DNA of 64,000 nt from Pseudomonas sp. efr-133-TYG-5 (GCF_030209175.1 NZ_JARVSM010000001.1:2356001-2420000), one strand, 5' to 3'. Counted from the first letter of the stretch, positions 1-11,984 are shown. Numbers and translations: made by a program. The notes: generated by a model not told the origin, from the letters alone.

Positions 1-573
<573 letters not shown>

Positions 574-670
574 CCCGGCGGTTGAAAAGCGCCCTTTAAT
601 CCCTCCCACTACGCCGCGCCCGATTCTTGCATTACACTGGCCGGCGTACATTCCTTAACCAATTGATGAG

Positions 671-2161
671 ATGACCGTGCTCAAAGCACTCAAGAAAATG
701 TTCGGTAAAAGCGAGGCTGAGCAGCTCGCGCCAGCTCCCAGTGCGCCGTCGCACGCCCCCGGCCCTCGCAGCGAGGCCAGACCGGCCGAGCGCCAGGCGC
801 CCGCCCCGGCAGCGAAGCGTGAACCGGCCCCCGCCCCGGCCGTGAGCGCCCCCGCCGCTGCAGCGCCCGCACCGGCCCGCAACGAAACACCGAAACCACC
901 CCGGCCACGCCGCGAACCGAAGCCCAAGGCTCCGGTCATTCCCTGGAAACTCGAGGACTTCGTCGTCGAACCGCAGGAAGGCAAGACCCGCTTCCACGAT
1001 TTCAAACTCGCTCCGGAACTGATGCACGCCATCCAGGACCTGGGCTTCCCGTACTGCACACCGATCCAGGCGCAGGTGCTGGGTTTCACCCTCGCCGGCA
1101 AAGACGCCATCGGCCGCGCGCAGACCGGCACCGGCAAGACCGCCGCGTTCCTCATCTCGATCATCACTCAGCTGCTGCAAACCCCGCCGCCAAAAGAGCG
1201 TTACATGGGCGAACCGCGAGCGTTGATCATCGCGCCGACCCGTGAGCTGGTGGTGCAGATCGCCAAGGACGCCGCCGACCTGACCAAATACACCGGTCTC
1301 AACGTGATGACGTTCGTCGGCGGCATGGACTTCGACAAGCAGCTCAAGCACCTCGAGGCGCGCCACTGCGACATCCTCGTCGCCACGCCGGGCCGCCTGC
1401 TCGACTTCAATCAGCGCGGCGACGTGCACCTGGACATGGTCGAGGTGATGGTGCTGGACGAAGCCGACCGCATGCTCGACATGGGTTTCATTCCGCAGGT
1501 GCGGCAGATCATTCGCCAGACCCCGCCGAAAAGCGAACGCCAGACCCTGCTGTTCTCCGCGACCTTCACCGACGACGTGATGAACCTGGCCAAGCAATGG
1601 ACCACCGATCCGGCCATCGTCGAGATCGAAGTCACCAACGTCGCCAACGAAAACGTCGAGCAGCACATCTATGCGGTCGCCGCTGCCGACAAGTACAAGC
1701 TGCTCTACAACCTGGTCAACGACAACGGCTGGGAACGGGTGATCGTCTTCGCCAACCGCAAGGACGAAGTGCGCCGTATCGAAGAACGCCTGGTGCGTGA
1801 CGGCATCAACGCCGCGCAGTTGTCGGGCGACGTGCCGCAACACAAGCGGATCAAGACCCTCGAAGGCTTCCGTGAAGGCAAGATCCGCGTGCTGGTGGCC
1901 ACCGATGTCGCCGGGCGCGGCATTCACATCGACGGCATCAGCCACGTGATCAACTTCACCCTGCCGGAAGTCCCGGACGACTACGTTCACCGCATTGGCC
2001 GTACCGGTCGCGCCGGTGCCGACGGCGTGTCGATCAGCTTCGCCGGCGAGGACGACTCCTACCAGCTGCCATCCATCGAAGAGAAGCTGGGCCGCAAGAT
2101 CAGCTGTGAAACGCCGCCGACGCATCTGTTGCGCGCGGTGGAGCGCAAGCGTCCGCAGTAA
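671..2161 (+). CDS. rhlB: ATP-dependent RNA helicase RhlB (DEAD-box)
   Basis: 496-residue DEAD-box RNA helicase, expected to unwind RNA for RNase E-dependent decay. Motifs run in the right order: Q motif (CTPIQAQ), Walker [22 protein letters not shown] in [11 protein letters not shown] in LFSATF, and the arginine-finger motif [10 protein letters not shown]. The first ~95 residues are an Ala/Pro/Arg-rich low-complexity extension that makes the protein about 100 residues longer than the E. coli enzyme. The ATG at 671 has only a weak ribosome-binding site, but there is no better start before the helicase core. A strong intrinsic terminator follows. Confidence 0.92.
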   Translation: MTVLKALKKMFGKSEAEQLAPAPSAPSHAPGPRSEARPAERQAPAPAAKREPAPAPAVSAPAAAAPAPARNETPKPPRPRREPKPKAPVIPWKLEDFVVEPQEGKTRFHDFKLAPELMHAIQDLGFPYCTPIQAQVLGFTLAGKDAIGRAQTGTGKTAAFLISIITQLLQTPPPKERYMGEPRALIIAPTRELVVQIAKDAADLTKYTGLNVMTFVGGMDFDKQLKHLEARHCDILVATPGRLLDFNQRGDVHLDMVEVMVLDEADRMLDMGFIPQVRQIIRQTPPKSERQTLLFSATFTDDVMNLAKQWTTDPAIVEIEVTNVANENVEQHIYAVAAADKYKLLYNLVNDNGWERVIVFANRKDEVRRIEERLVRDGINAAQLSGDVPQHKRIKTLEGFREGKIRVLVATDVAGRGIHIDGISHVINFTLPEVPDDYVHRIGRTGRAGADGVSISFAGEDDSYQLPSIEEKLGRKISCETPPTHLLRAVERKRPQ

Positions 2162-2175
2162 CCGACAAGCAACAG

Positions 2176-2211
2176 AAAAAGCGCAGCCGGCAACGGACTG
2201 CGCTTTTTTTT
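2176..2211 (+). terminator. Rho-independent terminator of rhlB
   Basis: An 11-bp stem (AAAAAGCGCAG paired with CTGCGCTTTTT) followed by an eight-T run, 15 nt after the rhlB stop. The A-tract before the stem could also make it work on the opposite strand. Confidence 0.9.
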
Positions 2212-2299
2212 CGCCCGGCTTTTTCAACAGGTGCTTGCCGTAAATATTATAAAGTCCATAATGGACAAATTAGTTTAATTTCCGCTCCCGGAGTCCGCC

Positions 2300-4503
<2,204 letters not shown>

Positions 4504-4596
4504 GGCTCGCCCCGGATGACGCGCCCAACGGATTGCGGCACACTCGCAACGCCCCCGGAACACGGGGGCATTGACGCTGCCTGGAGCTCCACTGTC

Positions 4597-5238
4597 ATGA
4601 CCGCCTCCGAATCCGCTACCGCGCTGCACGACGCCGCGCTGGACAACTTTCGCGCCATCGCCGATGCCATCGCCACGCTGTTCTTTCCCCACGCCGAAGT
4701 GGTGCTGCACGACCTGCGCACGCAGAAGGTCGACTACATCGCCAACAACCTGTCCAAGCGCGAAATCGGCGATGACTCGGCGCTGGAGGACATGCTCAGC
4801 GACGACGTCAGCGAGCGCAACATCGGCCCGTACGAAAAGCTCAACTGGGACGGTCAGAAGATTCGCAGCCTGAGCACCGTGCTGCGCGACAGTGGCGGCC
4901 ATCCGCTGGCGGTGCTGTGCATCAACCTGAATATTTCACTGTTCGAGAATGCCAAGGCGGCGCTGGACCTGTTCCTCTCGCCAAGCAAACTGATCCCGCA
5001 ACCGGACTCGCTGTTTCGCGATGACTGGCAGGAGCGCATCAACACCTTCCTGCACAACTGGCTGCGCGAGCGGCAATTGAGCCTGAATCTGCTGACCCGC
5101 GACCACAAACGCGAACTGGTGCTGGCGCTGCACGCCGAGGGCGCGTTCAAGGGCAAGAGCGCCTCGAACTACGTGGCCAATGTGCTGAACATGGGCCGGG
5201 CGACGGTGTACAAGCATTTGAAGGAACTGAAGATCTGA
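4597..5238 (+). CDS. dauR: DauR-like transcriptional regulator (YheO-type PAS + HTH)
   Basis: 213-residue regulator with an N-terminal YheO-type PAS-like ligand-binding domain (residues ~15-125, with HDLRTQKVDYI) and a C-terminal helix-turn-helix (GKSASNYVANVLNMGRATVYK). In P. aeruginosa DauR represses dauBAR and the DNA-binding response depends on arginine. The ATG at 4597 is chosen because CTGGAG lies 10 nt upstream; the 27 extra upstream codons have no family look. The stop codon lies inside an 8-bp tandem repeat, so the C-terminus may vary between strains. Confidence 0.85.
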   Translation: MTASESATALHDAALDNFRAIADAIATLFFPHAEVVLHDLRTQKVDYIANNLSKREIGDDSALEDMLSDDVSERNIGPYEKLNWDGQKIRSLSTVLRDSGGHPLAVLCINLNISLFENAKAALDLFLSPSKLIPQPDSLFRDDWQERINTFLHNWLRERQLSLNLLTRDHKRELVLALHAEGAFKGKSASNYVANVLNMGRATVYKHLKELKI

Positions 5239-5256
5239 AGATCTGAAGATCTGAAG
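5229..5256. repeat. Three tandem AGATCTGA octamers across the dauR stop codon
   Basis: The unit AGATCTGA occurs three times in a row and the first copy supplies the dauR stop. Because the unit length is not a multiple of three, gain or loss of a copy changes what follows the first copy but not the stop itself. Such short arrays are prone to slippage. Confidence 0.8.
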
Positions 5257-5277
5257 ACCTTCATTGACGGTTCCGGC

Positions 5278-5572
5278 CTCTTCGCTGGCAAGCCAGCTCC
5301 CACAGTTTTTGGGTGTACACAAAGTCTGTGCACGACTCGATCACTGTGGGAGCTGGCTTGCCAGCTCCCACAGTTTTTTGGGTGTACACAAAATCTGTGC
5401 ACGACTCGATCACTGTGGGGGCTGGCTTGCCAGCTCCCACAGTTTTTTGGGTGTACACAAAATCTGTGCACGACTCGATCGCTGTGGGAGCTGGCTTGCC
5501 AGCTCCCACAGTTTTTGGGTGTACACAAAATCTGTGCACGACTCGATCACCGTGGGAGCTGGCTTGCCAGCG
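5278..5572. repeat. Tandem array of four ~69-bp units with REP-like palindromes
   Basis: The GGGTGTACAC core recurs at 5311, 5380, 5449 and 5517, so the period is 69, 69 and 68 bp. Each unit joins a near-perfect palindrome (CTGTGGGAGCTGGCTTGCC and its complement AGCTCCCACAG) to a ~38-bp spacer containing GTGTACACAAAATCTGTGCACGA. The array fills the convergent gap between dauR and the amino-acid-binding protein gene, where it may end transcription from both sides. It is open in several frames only because of its composition; no protein is supported. Confidence 0.92.
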
Positions 5573-5583
5573 AAAGCGGGCTA

Positions 5584-6360
5584 TCAGTCGCCGTAGATGT
5601 CGGACTTGAAGTACTTCTGGGAAATCTTCTGGTACTCGCCACTGGCGCGAATACCGTCAATGGCGCTGTTCAACTGGCTGACCAGCTCGGTATTGCCCTT
5701 GCGCACGGCAATCCCGGCGCCCTCGCCGACGTACTTCGGATCCTTGAGCTCCGGCCCGACAAAGGCGTAACCCTTGCCCCGCGGCATCGCCAGGAAGTCG
5801 CTCAGGGGAATGGTGTCGGCAAAAATCGCATCGAGACGCCCGGCCGCCAGGTCCATGTAGATCTCTTCGTTGTTGCCATAACGCTTGACGTTGATGCCCT
5901 TGGGTTCGAACACCTCGGTGGCGTAGCGATCGGTGGTGGTGGCGCGCTGCACGCCGACAGTCTTGCCCTTGAGGCTGGCGTACTGGTCATCGACCGTGGC
6001 GCCTTCCTTCATCACCAGCCGCGAGGAGGTGAAATAGTATTTGTGGGTGAAGTCCACCGACTTCTTGCGGTCTTCGTTGATGGTCATGGACGACAGCGCC
6101 ATGTCGATTTTCTTCACCTTCAGGGAAGGAATCAGACCGTCGAACTCACCCTCGACCCACACGCACTTGACCTGCATCTGCGCGCACAGGGCATTGCCGA
6201 TGTCGTAGTCGAAACCGACGATTTCACCCTTGTCGGTCTTCGAGGCGAACGGTGGATAAGCGGCCTCGATGCCGATACGCAGGGTTTTCTCGGCGGCGAA
6301 CGTGCTGCTGCACGCCAACAGGCTCAACGCCAGAGCGGTGATGAGGGAACGTTTCTTCAT
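5584..6360 (-). CDS. ABC transporter periplasmic binding protein for basic amino acids (ArgT-like)
   Basis: 258-residue family-3 solute-binding protein with a signal peptide ([23 protein letters not shown]). It should capture arginine/ornithine/lysine-type amino acids in the periplasm. The mature start [17 protein letters not shown] and the motif [11 protein letters not shown] are typical. Frame-compatible codons run 72 residues upstream, but they lack coding character and the ATG at 6360 directly precedes the signal peptide. It lies convergent to dauR, as the binding-protein gene next to dauBAR does in P. aeruginosa, which suggests a role in arginine supply. No permease or ATPase gene is beside it. 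Confidence 0.88.
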   Translation of the reverse strand: MKKRSLITALALSLLACSSTFAAEKTLRIGIEAAYPPFASKTDKGEIVGFDYDIGNALCAQMQVKCVWVEGEFDGLIPSLKVKKIDMALSSMTINEDRKKSVDFTHKYYFTSSRLVMKEGATVDDQYASLKGKTVGVQRATTTDRYATEVFEPKGINVKRYGNNEEIYMDLAAGRLDAIFADTIPLSDFLAMPRGKGYAFVGPELKDPKYVGEGAGIAVRKGNTELVSQLNSAIDGIRASGEYQKISQKYFKSDIYGD

Positions 6361-6544
6361 GGTCGTTTTCTCGCGGGTTGTTGTTGGTTTGGCAAGACAG
6401 AAGAAAAACAGCTGGAACGAGAGTTTTGTACTTGTAAATCCATACTGGACTTTTATGTACAAACCGTCAATTGGGCGAGACCGATCATTTCTGGCCGACG
6501 GTCGGTGAGGTAACCCTGAGGGAATTGGTGATTCGGCTGGCCTC

Positions 6545-6610
6545 TTCGCGAGCAAGCTCGCTCCCACAAGGATCATCGAAAACCTGTGGCAGCGAGCTTG
6601 CTGGCGAAGA
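6545..6610. repeat. REP doublet (REPIN)
   Basis: TTCGCGAGCAAGCTCGCTCCCACA faces an inverted, diverged copy (CTGTGGCAGCGAGCTTGCTGGCGAA) across a ~15-bp spacer. It lies upstream of the binding-protein gene and downstream of moaE, both on the minus strand. Confidence 0.85.
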
Positions 6611-6633
6611 CTGACTCTGAGTCGACGGAGGAA

Positions 6634-7086
6634 TTACGGCTTCCAGCGATCCGCCGCAGCGTGGTCGCTGTCCCGCCCCTCGACCCAGCGCGGGCCATCG
6701 CTGGTGTTCTCTTTCTTCCAGAACGGTGCGCGGGTTTTCAGGTAGTCCATGACGAAGGCGCAGGCATCGAACGCGGCCTGGCGATGGGCGCTGGCAGCGC
6801 CGACGAAGACGATCGGCTCACCCGGCTCGAGTGCGCCGATGCGGTGCAGCACTTCCAGCTTCAACAGCGGCCAGCGCTGTTCGGCCTCGACGGCGATCTT
6901 GCCGAGGGCCTTTTCGGTCATGCCCGGGTAGTGCTCGAGGAACATCCCGGCGACATCCAGGCCATCGTTGAAATCCCGCACGTAGCCGACAAAACTCACC
7001 ACCGCGCCGACGCCGACATTCGCCGCGTGCATCGCGTTGACTTCGGCGCCGGGATCGAAAGGCGTGGATTGCACGCGGATCGCCAT
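6634..7086 (-). CDS. moaE: Molybdopterin synthase catalytic subunit MoaE
   Basis: 150-residue large subunit of molybdopterin synthase. It transfers sulfur from the MoaD thiocarboxylate to precursor Z (cPMP) in the cytoplasm to make molybdopterin. Recognisable segments are GAVVSFVGYVRDFN, LEHYPGMTE, HRIGALEPGE and the C-terminal lysine-containing region PFWKKE. It is the last gene of moaC-moaD-moaE, starting 3 bp after moaD. Length is normal for the family. Confidence 0.93.
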   Translation of the reverse strand: MAIRVQSTPFDPGAEVNAMHAANVGVGAVVSFVGYVRDFNDGLDVAGMFLEHYPGMTEKALGKIAVEAEQRWPLLKLEVLHRIGALEPGEPIVFVGAASAHRQAAFDACAFVMDYLKTRAPFWKKENTSDGPRWVEGRDSDHAAADRWKP

Positions 7087-7089
7087 GGC

Positions 7090-7332
7090 TCAGCCTCCGG
7101 TCACAGTAGGGAAAAACGCCACTTCGTCACCGTCGCTGACCGGCTCGTCGAGCTGGCACAGGTCTTCGTTACGCGCGCACATCAGGTTCTGCTCGCTGAG
7201 CACTGCGGCGCCGTCACGTTGCGCGAGCAGCGCACGCACGTCATCGACGGTGGCGAAATCGCCCTCGACCGTTACCGAGTCGACGCCCAGCGCTTCACGG
7301 TAACGAGCAAAAAACTTCACCGTCAGGTTCAT
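7090..7332 (-). CDS. moaD: Molybdopterin synthase sulfur carrier subunit MoaD
   Basis: 80-residue ubiquitin-like sulfur carrier that ends in the Gly-Gly needed for adenylation and thiocarboxylation. [16 protein letters not shown] opens the beta-grasp fold and [10 protein letters not shown] closes it. The start at 7332 overlaps the moaC stop by 4 bp (ATGA), so the two are probably translationally coupled. Reading further upstream in this frame would run into moaC without reason. Confidence 0.93.
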   Translation of the reverse strand: MNLTVKFFARYREALGVDSVTVEGDFATVDDVRALLAQRDGAAVLSEQNLMCARNEDLCQLDEPVSDGDEVAFFPTVTGG

Positions 7333-7802
7333 GGCTGCTCCGCCTGGAAGTGGCCGCTCTTGCCGCCGACTTTCTCCAGCAGGCGCACGCTTTCGATGGT
7401 CATGCCGCGGTCGACGGCCTTGCACATGTCGTAGATGGTCAGCGCGGCGACGCTGGCAGCGGTCAGCGCTTCCATCTCGACGCCGGTCTGCCCGGACAGC
7501 TTGCAGCGGGCGACGATGCGCACGCTGTCGTCACCTTCGGCACTGAGTTCGACTTTGACCCCGGTGAGCATCAGTGGGTGGCACAGGGGAATCAGGTCAC
7601 TGGTCTTTTTCGCCGCCTGGATGCCGGCAATGCGCGCCACGGCGAACACGTCACCCTTGGGATGGCCGCCGCTGACGATCATCTGCAGGGTGTCGGGCAG
7701 CATGCGCACCAGCGCTTGGGCCGTCGCCTCACGGAACGTCACGGCTTTTTCGGTGACGTCGACCATGTTGGCGCGACCTTGGGAATCGAGATGAGTCAGC
7801 AC
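7329..7802 (-). CDS. moaC: Cyclic pyranopterin monophosphate synthase MoaC
   Basis: 157-residue MoaC, which works after MoaA to form cyclic pyranopterin monophosphate, the first molybdenum-cofactor intermediate. Family blocks are present: [39 protein letters not shown] and [21 protein letters not shown]. It is the first gene of moaCDE; moaA and moaB are not in the window. Its promoter must lie in the 240-bp REP-containing gap after the phoH-like gene. Confidence 0.95.
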   Translation of the reverse strand: MLTHLDSQGRANMVDVTEKAVTFREATAQALVRMLPDTLQMIVSGGHPKGDVFAVARIAGIQAAKKTSDLIPLCHPLMLTGVKVELSAEGDDSVRIVARCKLSGQTGVEMEALTAASVAALTIYDMCKAVDRGMTIESVRLLEKVGGKSGHFQAEQP

Positions 7803-7884
7803 GGGATTACTCCTGATCAGGAGCAGGGATTGTAAACCTGTGGGTCAAATTTCCGCATCACTGATTATGAAATCACCGTTGCCC

Positions 7885-7975
7885 CTGTGGGAGCGAGCTT
7901 GCTCGCGAAGGCGGTGCATCAGGCTACATCGATGGTGACTGACACACCGCATTCGCGAGCAAGCTCGCTCCCACA
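7885..7975. repeat. REPIN (two inverted REPs)
   Basis: CTGTGGGAGCGAGCTTGCTCGCGAA and its inverse TTCGCGAGCAAGCTCGCTCCCACA face each other over about 40 bp, upstream of moaC. Confidence 0.9.
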
Positions 7976-7996
7976 TTGGGTTGTGTATCTATCCAT

Positions 7997-8031
7997 AAAA
8001 AAACCGGGCAGCTGTCAGGCCGCCCGGTTTT
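7997..8031 (-). terminator. Rho-independent terminator of the phoH-like gene
   Basis: On the minus strand, AAAACCGGGCGGCC and GCTGCCCGGTT form a GC-rich hairpin followed by seven Ts, 11 nt after the stop of the gene ending at 8042. Confidence 0.88.
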
Positions 8032-8041
8032 GGGTGAAGGG

Positions 8042-9436
8042 TTACAAATGCGATTCGGCGTATTCGGCCAGAATCGAGCGCGGCACCCCTTGCAGGGTGA
8101 TGTGCACACCGTTGGGGAAATCCTTGAAGCGTTCGGTCAGGTAGGTCAGCCCGGAGCTGGTCGCGGACAGGTAAGGGGTGTCGATCTGCGCCAGGTTGCC
8201 CAGGCACACCACTTTCGAACCGGCGCCGGCACGGGTGATGATGGTTTTCATCTGGTGCGGCGTGAGGTTCTGGCATTCGTCGATCAGGATCAGGCTCTGC
8301 TGGAAGCTGCGACCGCGAATGTAGTTGAGCGATTTGAACTGCAACGGCACTTTGCTGAGGATGTAGTCGACGCTGCCATGGGTGTTTTCGTCATCCATGT
8401 GCAAGGCTTCGAGGTTGTCGGTGATGGCGCCCAGCCACGGCTCCATTTTTTCCGCTTCGGTGCCGGGCAGGAAACCGATTTCCTGATCCAGCCCCTGCAC
8501 GCTGCGGGTGGCGATGATGCGCCGGTAGCGTTTGCTGACCATGGTCTGCTCGATGGCAGCGGCCAGCGCCAGAATGGTTTTACCCGAGCCGGCGGCACCG
8601 GACAGGTTGACCAGATGAATGTCCGGATCGAGCAGCGCATACAGCGCCAGGCTCTGGTAGATGTCGCGCGGCTTGAGGCCCCAGGCTTCCTGGTGCAGCA
8701 ACGGCTCCTGGTGCAGGTCGAGAATCAGCAGCTTGTCTTCCTGGATTTCCTTGATCCAGCCGACGAAGCCTTGTTCGTCGATGATGAACTCGTTGATGTG
8801 CACGGCCGGCAAGTTGTCGATCAGCTGTACCTGATGCCAGGTGCGGCCGTGGTCCTGACGGGTTTCGACCTTGCTCACGCGGTCCCAGAAGGAGCCGCTC
8901 ATGTTGTGATAGCCGTTGGGCAGCAGCGACACGTCGTCGACCAGTTGGTCGGTGCTGTAGTCCTCGGCCGCAATCCCGCAGGCGCGCGCTTTCAGGCGCA
9001 TGTTGATGTCTTTGGTGACCAGCACCACGGGTTTCTTCGGATCGCGGGTGTGCAGATCGATCAGTTGGTTGATGATTTTGTTGTCGTTCAGATGCTCGGG
9101 CAGAATCAGGTTCGGCTCGGCGTGCTTGCTCATCAGAATTGACAGCAAGCCCTTCGGCCCGCCCTTGCCGCGCTGGATCGGCACGCCCAGTTCGACGTCT
9201 TCCGGCGAGGCATCGCCCAGGGTCTTGTCGATCAGCCGGATGGCCTGGCGGCATTCGGCGGCCACGCTGTGATGCCCGCTCTTGAGCTTGTCCAGCTCTT
9301 CAAGCACGGTCATCGGGATCGCGACGTGGTGTTCTTCGAAATTGAGCAGAGCGTTTGGATCGTGAATCAGTACGTTGGTATCGAGTACATACAGGATTGG
9401 CTGGTTGGAGGAAGGGCTACGTCCGTGATCATCCAT
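8042..9436 (-). CDS. PhoH family ATPase with N-terminal PIN ribonuclease-like domain
   Basis: 464-residue protein. Residues ~12-145 are a PIN domain with the acidic residues in YVLDTNVLIHD and the later KPVVLVTKDINM segment. Residues ~230-460 are a PhoH ATPase with Walker A (GAAGSGKTI) and Walker B (LILIDECQN). PIN-PhoH proteins are RNA helicase/ribonucleases in the bacteria where they have been tested; the role here is inferred. Length and layout are normal for the family, and it appears to be a single-gene unit with its own terminator. Confidence 0.9.
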   Translation of the reverse strand: MDDHGRSPSSNQPILYVLDTNVLIHDPNALLNFEEHHVAIPMTVLEELDKLKSGHHSVAAECRQAIRLIDKTLGDASPEDVELGVPIQRGKGGPKGLLSILMSKHAEPNLILPEHLNDNKIINQLIDLHTRDPKKPVVLVTKDINMRLKARACGIAAEDYSTDQLVDDVSLLPNGYHNMSGSFWDRVSKVETRQDHGRTWHQVQLIDNLPAVHINEFIIDEQGFVGWIKEIQEDKLLILDLHQEPLLHQEAWGLKPRDIYQSLALYALLDPDIHLVNLSGAAGSGKTILALAAAIEQTMVSKRYRRIIATRSVQGLDQEIGFLPGTEAEKMEPWLGAITDNLEALHMDDENTHGSVDYILSKVPLQFKSLNYIRGRSFQQSLILIDECQNLTPHQMKTIITRAGAGSKVVCLGNLAQIDTPYLSATSSGLTYLTERFKDFPNGVHITLQGVPRSILAEYAESHL

Positions 9437-9773
9437 ACTCGGTCACCTATGTCAGAGCCAGTGGACGCAATACCTTGACGGTGCTGCGCCTCGAAGTGAC
9501 TGCCGAAATCTCACCTGCGGAGATTCAAGTGACTGCAAACAAACGGGTCTTGGAAGACGCCACCTGTGTTGCAGGTTTCGGCGGTCTGTCTTCGTAATAC
9601 TCCAAAACCCATGACATAAAAAAGCACTTTGACGGTTTTTTTAAGTTTATTTTGCAGAGTGACGAATAGCCCTTGGCGGACTGTCCAGACCCCGCTAAAG
9701 TCGGAAGTCCGCCTGCTTCGAATTTTTCGTAAAATTCGCCCCAAGCCCAATGTTTCCGGGCTTTTGCGGTTTC
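9437..9773. other. 337-bp gap without a gene between phoH-like and deacetylase-like genes
   Basis: Both flanking genes are on the minus strand, so this gap must hold the phoH-like promoter and the end of the deacetylase transcript. A perfect 8-bp hairpin CGAATTTTtcgtAAAATTCG lies near 9718-9737, and an AAGCCC/GGGCTTTT hairpin near 9747-9766 could terminate the deacetylase message. No open frame in it has coding character. Confidence 0.6.
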
Positions 9774-10898
9774 TCAGCGAAACCCGTCCTGACAGTCTTC
9801 CCAGCCGATTCCGCTTTGCGCGGTTTGCGTGATCAGCCACGGCAACGCGGTCTTCACCGCATCCTGCTTCATGTTGAAATTGATCACCCCGTGACGCCAC
9901 AACAGCATCAGGGTCAGCACCCGCTGCGCGCTCGGATTGCCCTTGAGCTTGCCGGCGCCGTCCTGGGCATCGATATCCCACAACGCCACCTGCAGGCCCT
10001 GGTTGTTGAAGAACGCCTGGGCATCACTGCGCCGCTGGCCATCGGGCGGACGGAACAGCGGCACGTAGTTTTCCGGCAGTTTGTTCTTCACCAGGTCGGC
10101 ACTGCGCCGCACCGAGTCCTGCCAGTCCTGCCAGTGGCTGTGGGAACGGAACTCCCAGCCCTGCACGCCGACGCACTGGCGCGAGAACGCCGCTTGCAGG
10201 CTGCTCACCGGGCGTTCGCCCAGCCGCGCCTGGATATCCTTGCCCAGCATGAAGAACGTGGCGCTCAGGTTGGCCTTGCGCAGGTACTCGGCCAGCCATT
10301 CGGTATTGTCCGGCTGCAGATTGGCGGCGCTGTCGAACGTCAGCAGAAACAAGCGGTCGTGCATCTCGTCGCCGTTGCGTTCGTAGTCGCCGAAATGATC
10401 GATTTCGCTGCTGGTCTGCGGTGACAGCGCGGCTTTGCGCAACAGTTCGTCGAGGTACTGCAGATGGAAGATCCGGCTCGGCTCGGCCCACTTGATGTAA
10501 TAGCTGTCGTCGCTGACCTGGAACTTGCCGGCCTGTTCGCGCAGGGTCGGCAGGTCTTCGACGAGGAAGCAGAACGAGGCGTCCTGATCGCAGCTCTGCT
10601 GGGCGAAGTTGTAGTTGACCAGCAGGCGCTGCCACAGGCGCTCGCGCAGGCTGTTGATCGCCTCCAGATTAATCGTGCGCAGGCCCAGGCGCTGCGCCAT
10701 GGCCGCTTCATCGATGGACTCGGTGCCGAGCAGGCCACGGGCGAACATGAGGATTTCCGCCCGCGAGGCGACGTCGAACAGGGTCGGATTGCTCAGCTGC
10801 TCCGGCCAGGTACTGCGATCCAGCGTCGCCACATCGCCCGGTGCCGCCATGGCGCCGCAGCTCAACAGCCACGCGGTGAATAAAAGAACAATGCGCAA
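9774..10898 (-). CDS. Polysaccharide deacetylase (NodB homology) family exported protein
   Basis: 374 residues if started at the TTG at 10898, which follows GGAG by 8 nt and gives a clean signal peptide (MRIVLLFTAWLLSCGAMAA). An upstream ATG in frame would add a REP-derived stretch and is rejected. The NodB fold is suggested by LLTFDSAA, FRSHSHW and FRPPDGQRR, followed by ALWDIDAQD. The usual TFDDG motif reads TFDS and the second motif lacks the normal HSxxH spacing, so metal binding may be lost. Substrate is unknown. It stands alone between the phoH-like gene and yaaA. Confidence 0.75.
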   Translation of the reverse strand: MRIVLLFTAWLLSCGAMAAPGDVATLDRSTWPEQLSNPTLFDVASRAEILMFARGLLGTESIDEAAMAQRLGLRTINLEAINSLRERLWQRLLVNYNFAQQSCDQDASFCFLVEDLPTLREQAGKFQVSDDSYYIKWAEPSRIFHLQYLDELLRKAALSPQTSSEIDHFGDYERNGDEMHDRLFLLTFDSAANLQPDNTEWLAEYLRKANLSATFFMLGKDIQARLGERPVSSLQAAFSRQCVGVQGWEFRSHSHWQDWQDSVRRSADLVKNKLPENYVPLFRPPDGQRRSDAQAFFNNQGLQVALWDIDAQDGAGKLKGNPSAQRVLTLMLLWRHGVINFNMKQDAVKTALPWLITQTAQSGIGWEDCQDGFR

Positions 10899-10973
10899 AG
10901 GGGTGTCTCCATCACAAAACCCGCGCGGCACTATAGCCGATCCCGGGCGATTCCCCGCAGCAATGCCGATCTC

Positions 10974-11064
10974 CTGTGGGAGCGAGCCCGCTCGCGAATG
11001 CAGTGTATCGGTCGACATTTATGTGAATCTGAATCCGCTTTCGCGAGCAGGCTCGCTCCCACAG
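10974..11064. repeat. REPIN (two inverted REPs)
   Basis: CTGTGGGAGCGAGCCCGCTCGCGAA and the inverse TTTCGCGAGCAGGCTCGCTCCCACAG enclose about 40 bp between the divergent deacetylase-like and yaaA genes. Confidence 0.9.
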
Positions 11065-11163
11065 GGGGTTTGAGTTAAGCCGTCGATCACCTATGGACTT
11101 GATAGCTGGAGTCATCCCCGCCAACCCCCTAGAATCGCCCCCACGATTACAGGAGACGACTTC

Positions 11164-11943
11164 ATGCTGATGGTGATTTCCCCCGCCAAGACCCTCGACT
11201 ACGAAACACCGCCGGCGACCCAGCGCTTTACCCAGCCGCAATACCTCGACCATTCCCAGGAGCTGATCCAGCAATTGCGCGAGCTGACGCCGGCGCAGAT
11301 CAGCGAACTGATGCACGTTTCCGACAAGATCGGCGGTCTCAACGCCGCGCGCTTCGGCAGCTGGACGCCGGCCTTCACCCCGGACAACGCCAAGCAGGCG
11401 CTGCTGGCCTTCAAGGGTGACGTCTATACCGGGCTCGACGCCCAGTCCTTCAGCGAAGCCGATTTCGACTACGCGCAACAGCACCTGCGCATGCTCTCCG
11501 GCCTGTACGGCCTGCTGCGTCCGCTGGACCTGATGCAGGCCTATCGCCTGGAGATGGGCACCAAACTGGCCAACGCCCGTGGCAAGGATCTCTACGCATT
11601 CTGGGGCACGCGCATCAGCGAATGGCTCAACGAAGCGCTGGCCGATCAGGGCGACGGCGTGCTGCTCAACCTGGCCTCGAACGAGTACTTCTCGGCGGTG
11701 AAACGCAGCGCCCTGAACGCGCGGATCATCAATACCGAGTTCAAGGACCTGAAGAACGGCCAGTACAAGATCATCAGCTTCTACGCCAAGAAGGCCCGTG
11801 GCCTGATGAGCCGCTTCGTGATCCAGGAACGCATCAACGATCCGGCTGCCCTCAAACAGTTCGATGTGCAGGGTTACCGCTTCAGCGCCGAGCAGTCAAA
11901 ACCCGAAAATCTGGTGTTCCTGCGCGACCACGCACCGGAATAA
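11164..11943 (+). CDS. yaaA: Peroxide stress protein YaaA (DUF328/UPF0246)
   Basis: 259-residue YaaA family protein. In E. coli it limits intracellular iron and Fenton damage during peroxide stress. It opens with [14 protein letters not shown] and contains the conserved [18 protein letters not shown] and [11 protein letters not shown] blocks, with [10 protein letters not shown] near the C-terminus. AGGAGA precedes the start. A 10-bp inverted repeat (11955-11984) follows the stop. Confidence 0.92.
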   Translation: MLMVISPAKTLDYETPPATQRFTQPQYLDHSQELIQQLRELTPAQISELMHVSDKIGGLNAARFGSWTPAFTPDNAKQALLAFKGDVYTGLDAQSFSEADFDYAQQHLRMLSGLYGLLRPLDLMQAYRLEMGTKLANARGKDLYAFWGTRISEWLNEALADQGDGVLLNLASNEYFSAVKRSALNARIINTEFKDLKNGQYKIISFYAKKARGLMSRFVIQERINDPAALKQFDVQGYRFSAEQSKPENLVFLRDHAPE

Positions 11944-11954
11944 AGCATGCCCAT

Positions 11955-11984
11955 TGCACGACTCTGCAAGCGCGGAGTCGTGCA
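11955..11984 (+). terminator. Hairpin after yaaA
   Basis: TGCACGACTC and GAGTCGTGCA form a perfect 10-bp stem with a 10-nt loop, 12 nt after the yaaA stop. No T-tract follows, so it may stabilise the 3' end rather than terminate on its own. Confidence 0.55.

Noticed and set aside
632-2227. Long open frame (531 codons) on the minus strand opposite rhlB
   Set aside because: It mirrors rhlB in a high-GC genome, has no recognisable domain and no ribosome-binding site; rhlB has all helicase motifs.
5169-5539. Repetitive peptides (unit of about 23 residues) readable in the tandem repeat array
   Set aside because: They exist because the repeat unit is 69 bp, a multiple of three, and the array lacks stops; there is no start signal or family support, and copies differ by a base that shifts the frame.
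5278-5572. CRISPR array
   Set aside because: Units are identical over their full length, with no variable spacers, the palindrome is REP-like and no cas genes are present.
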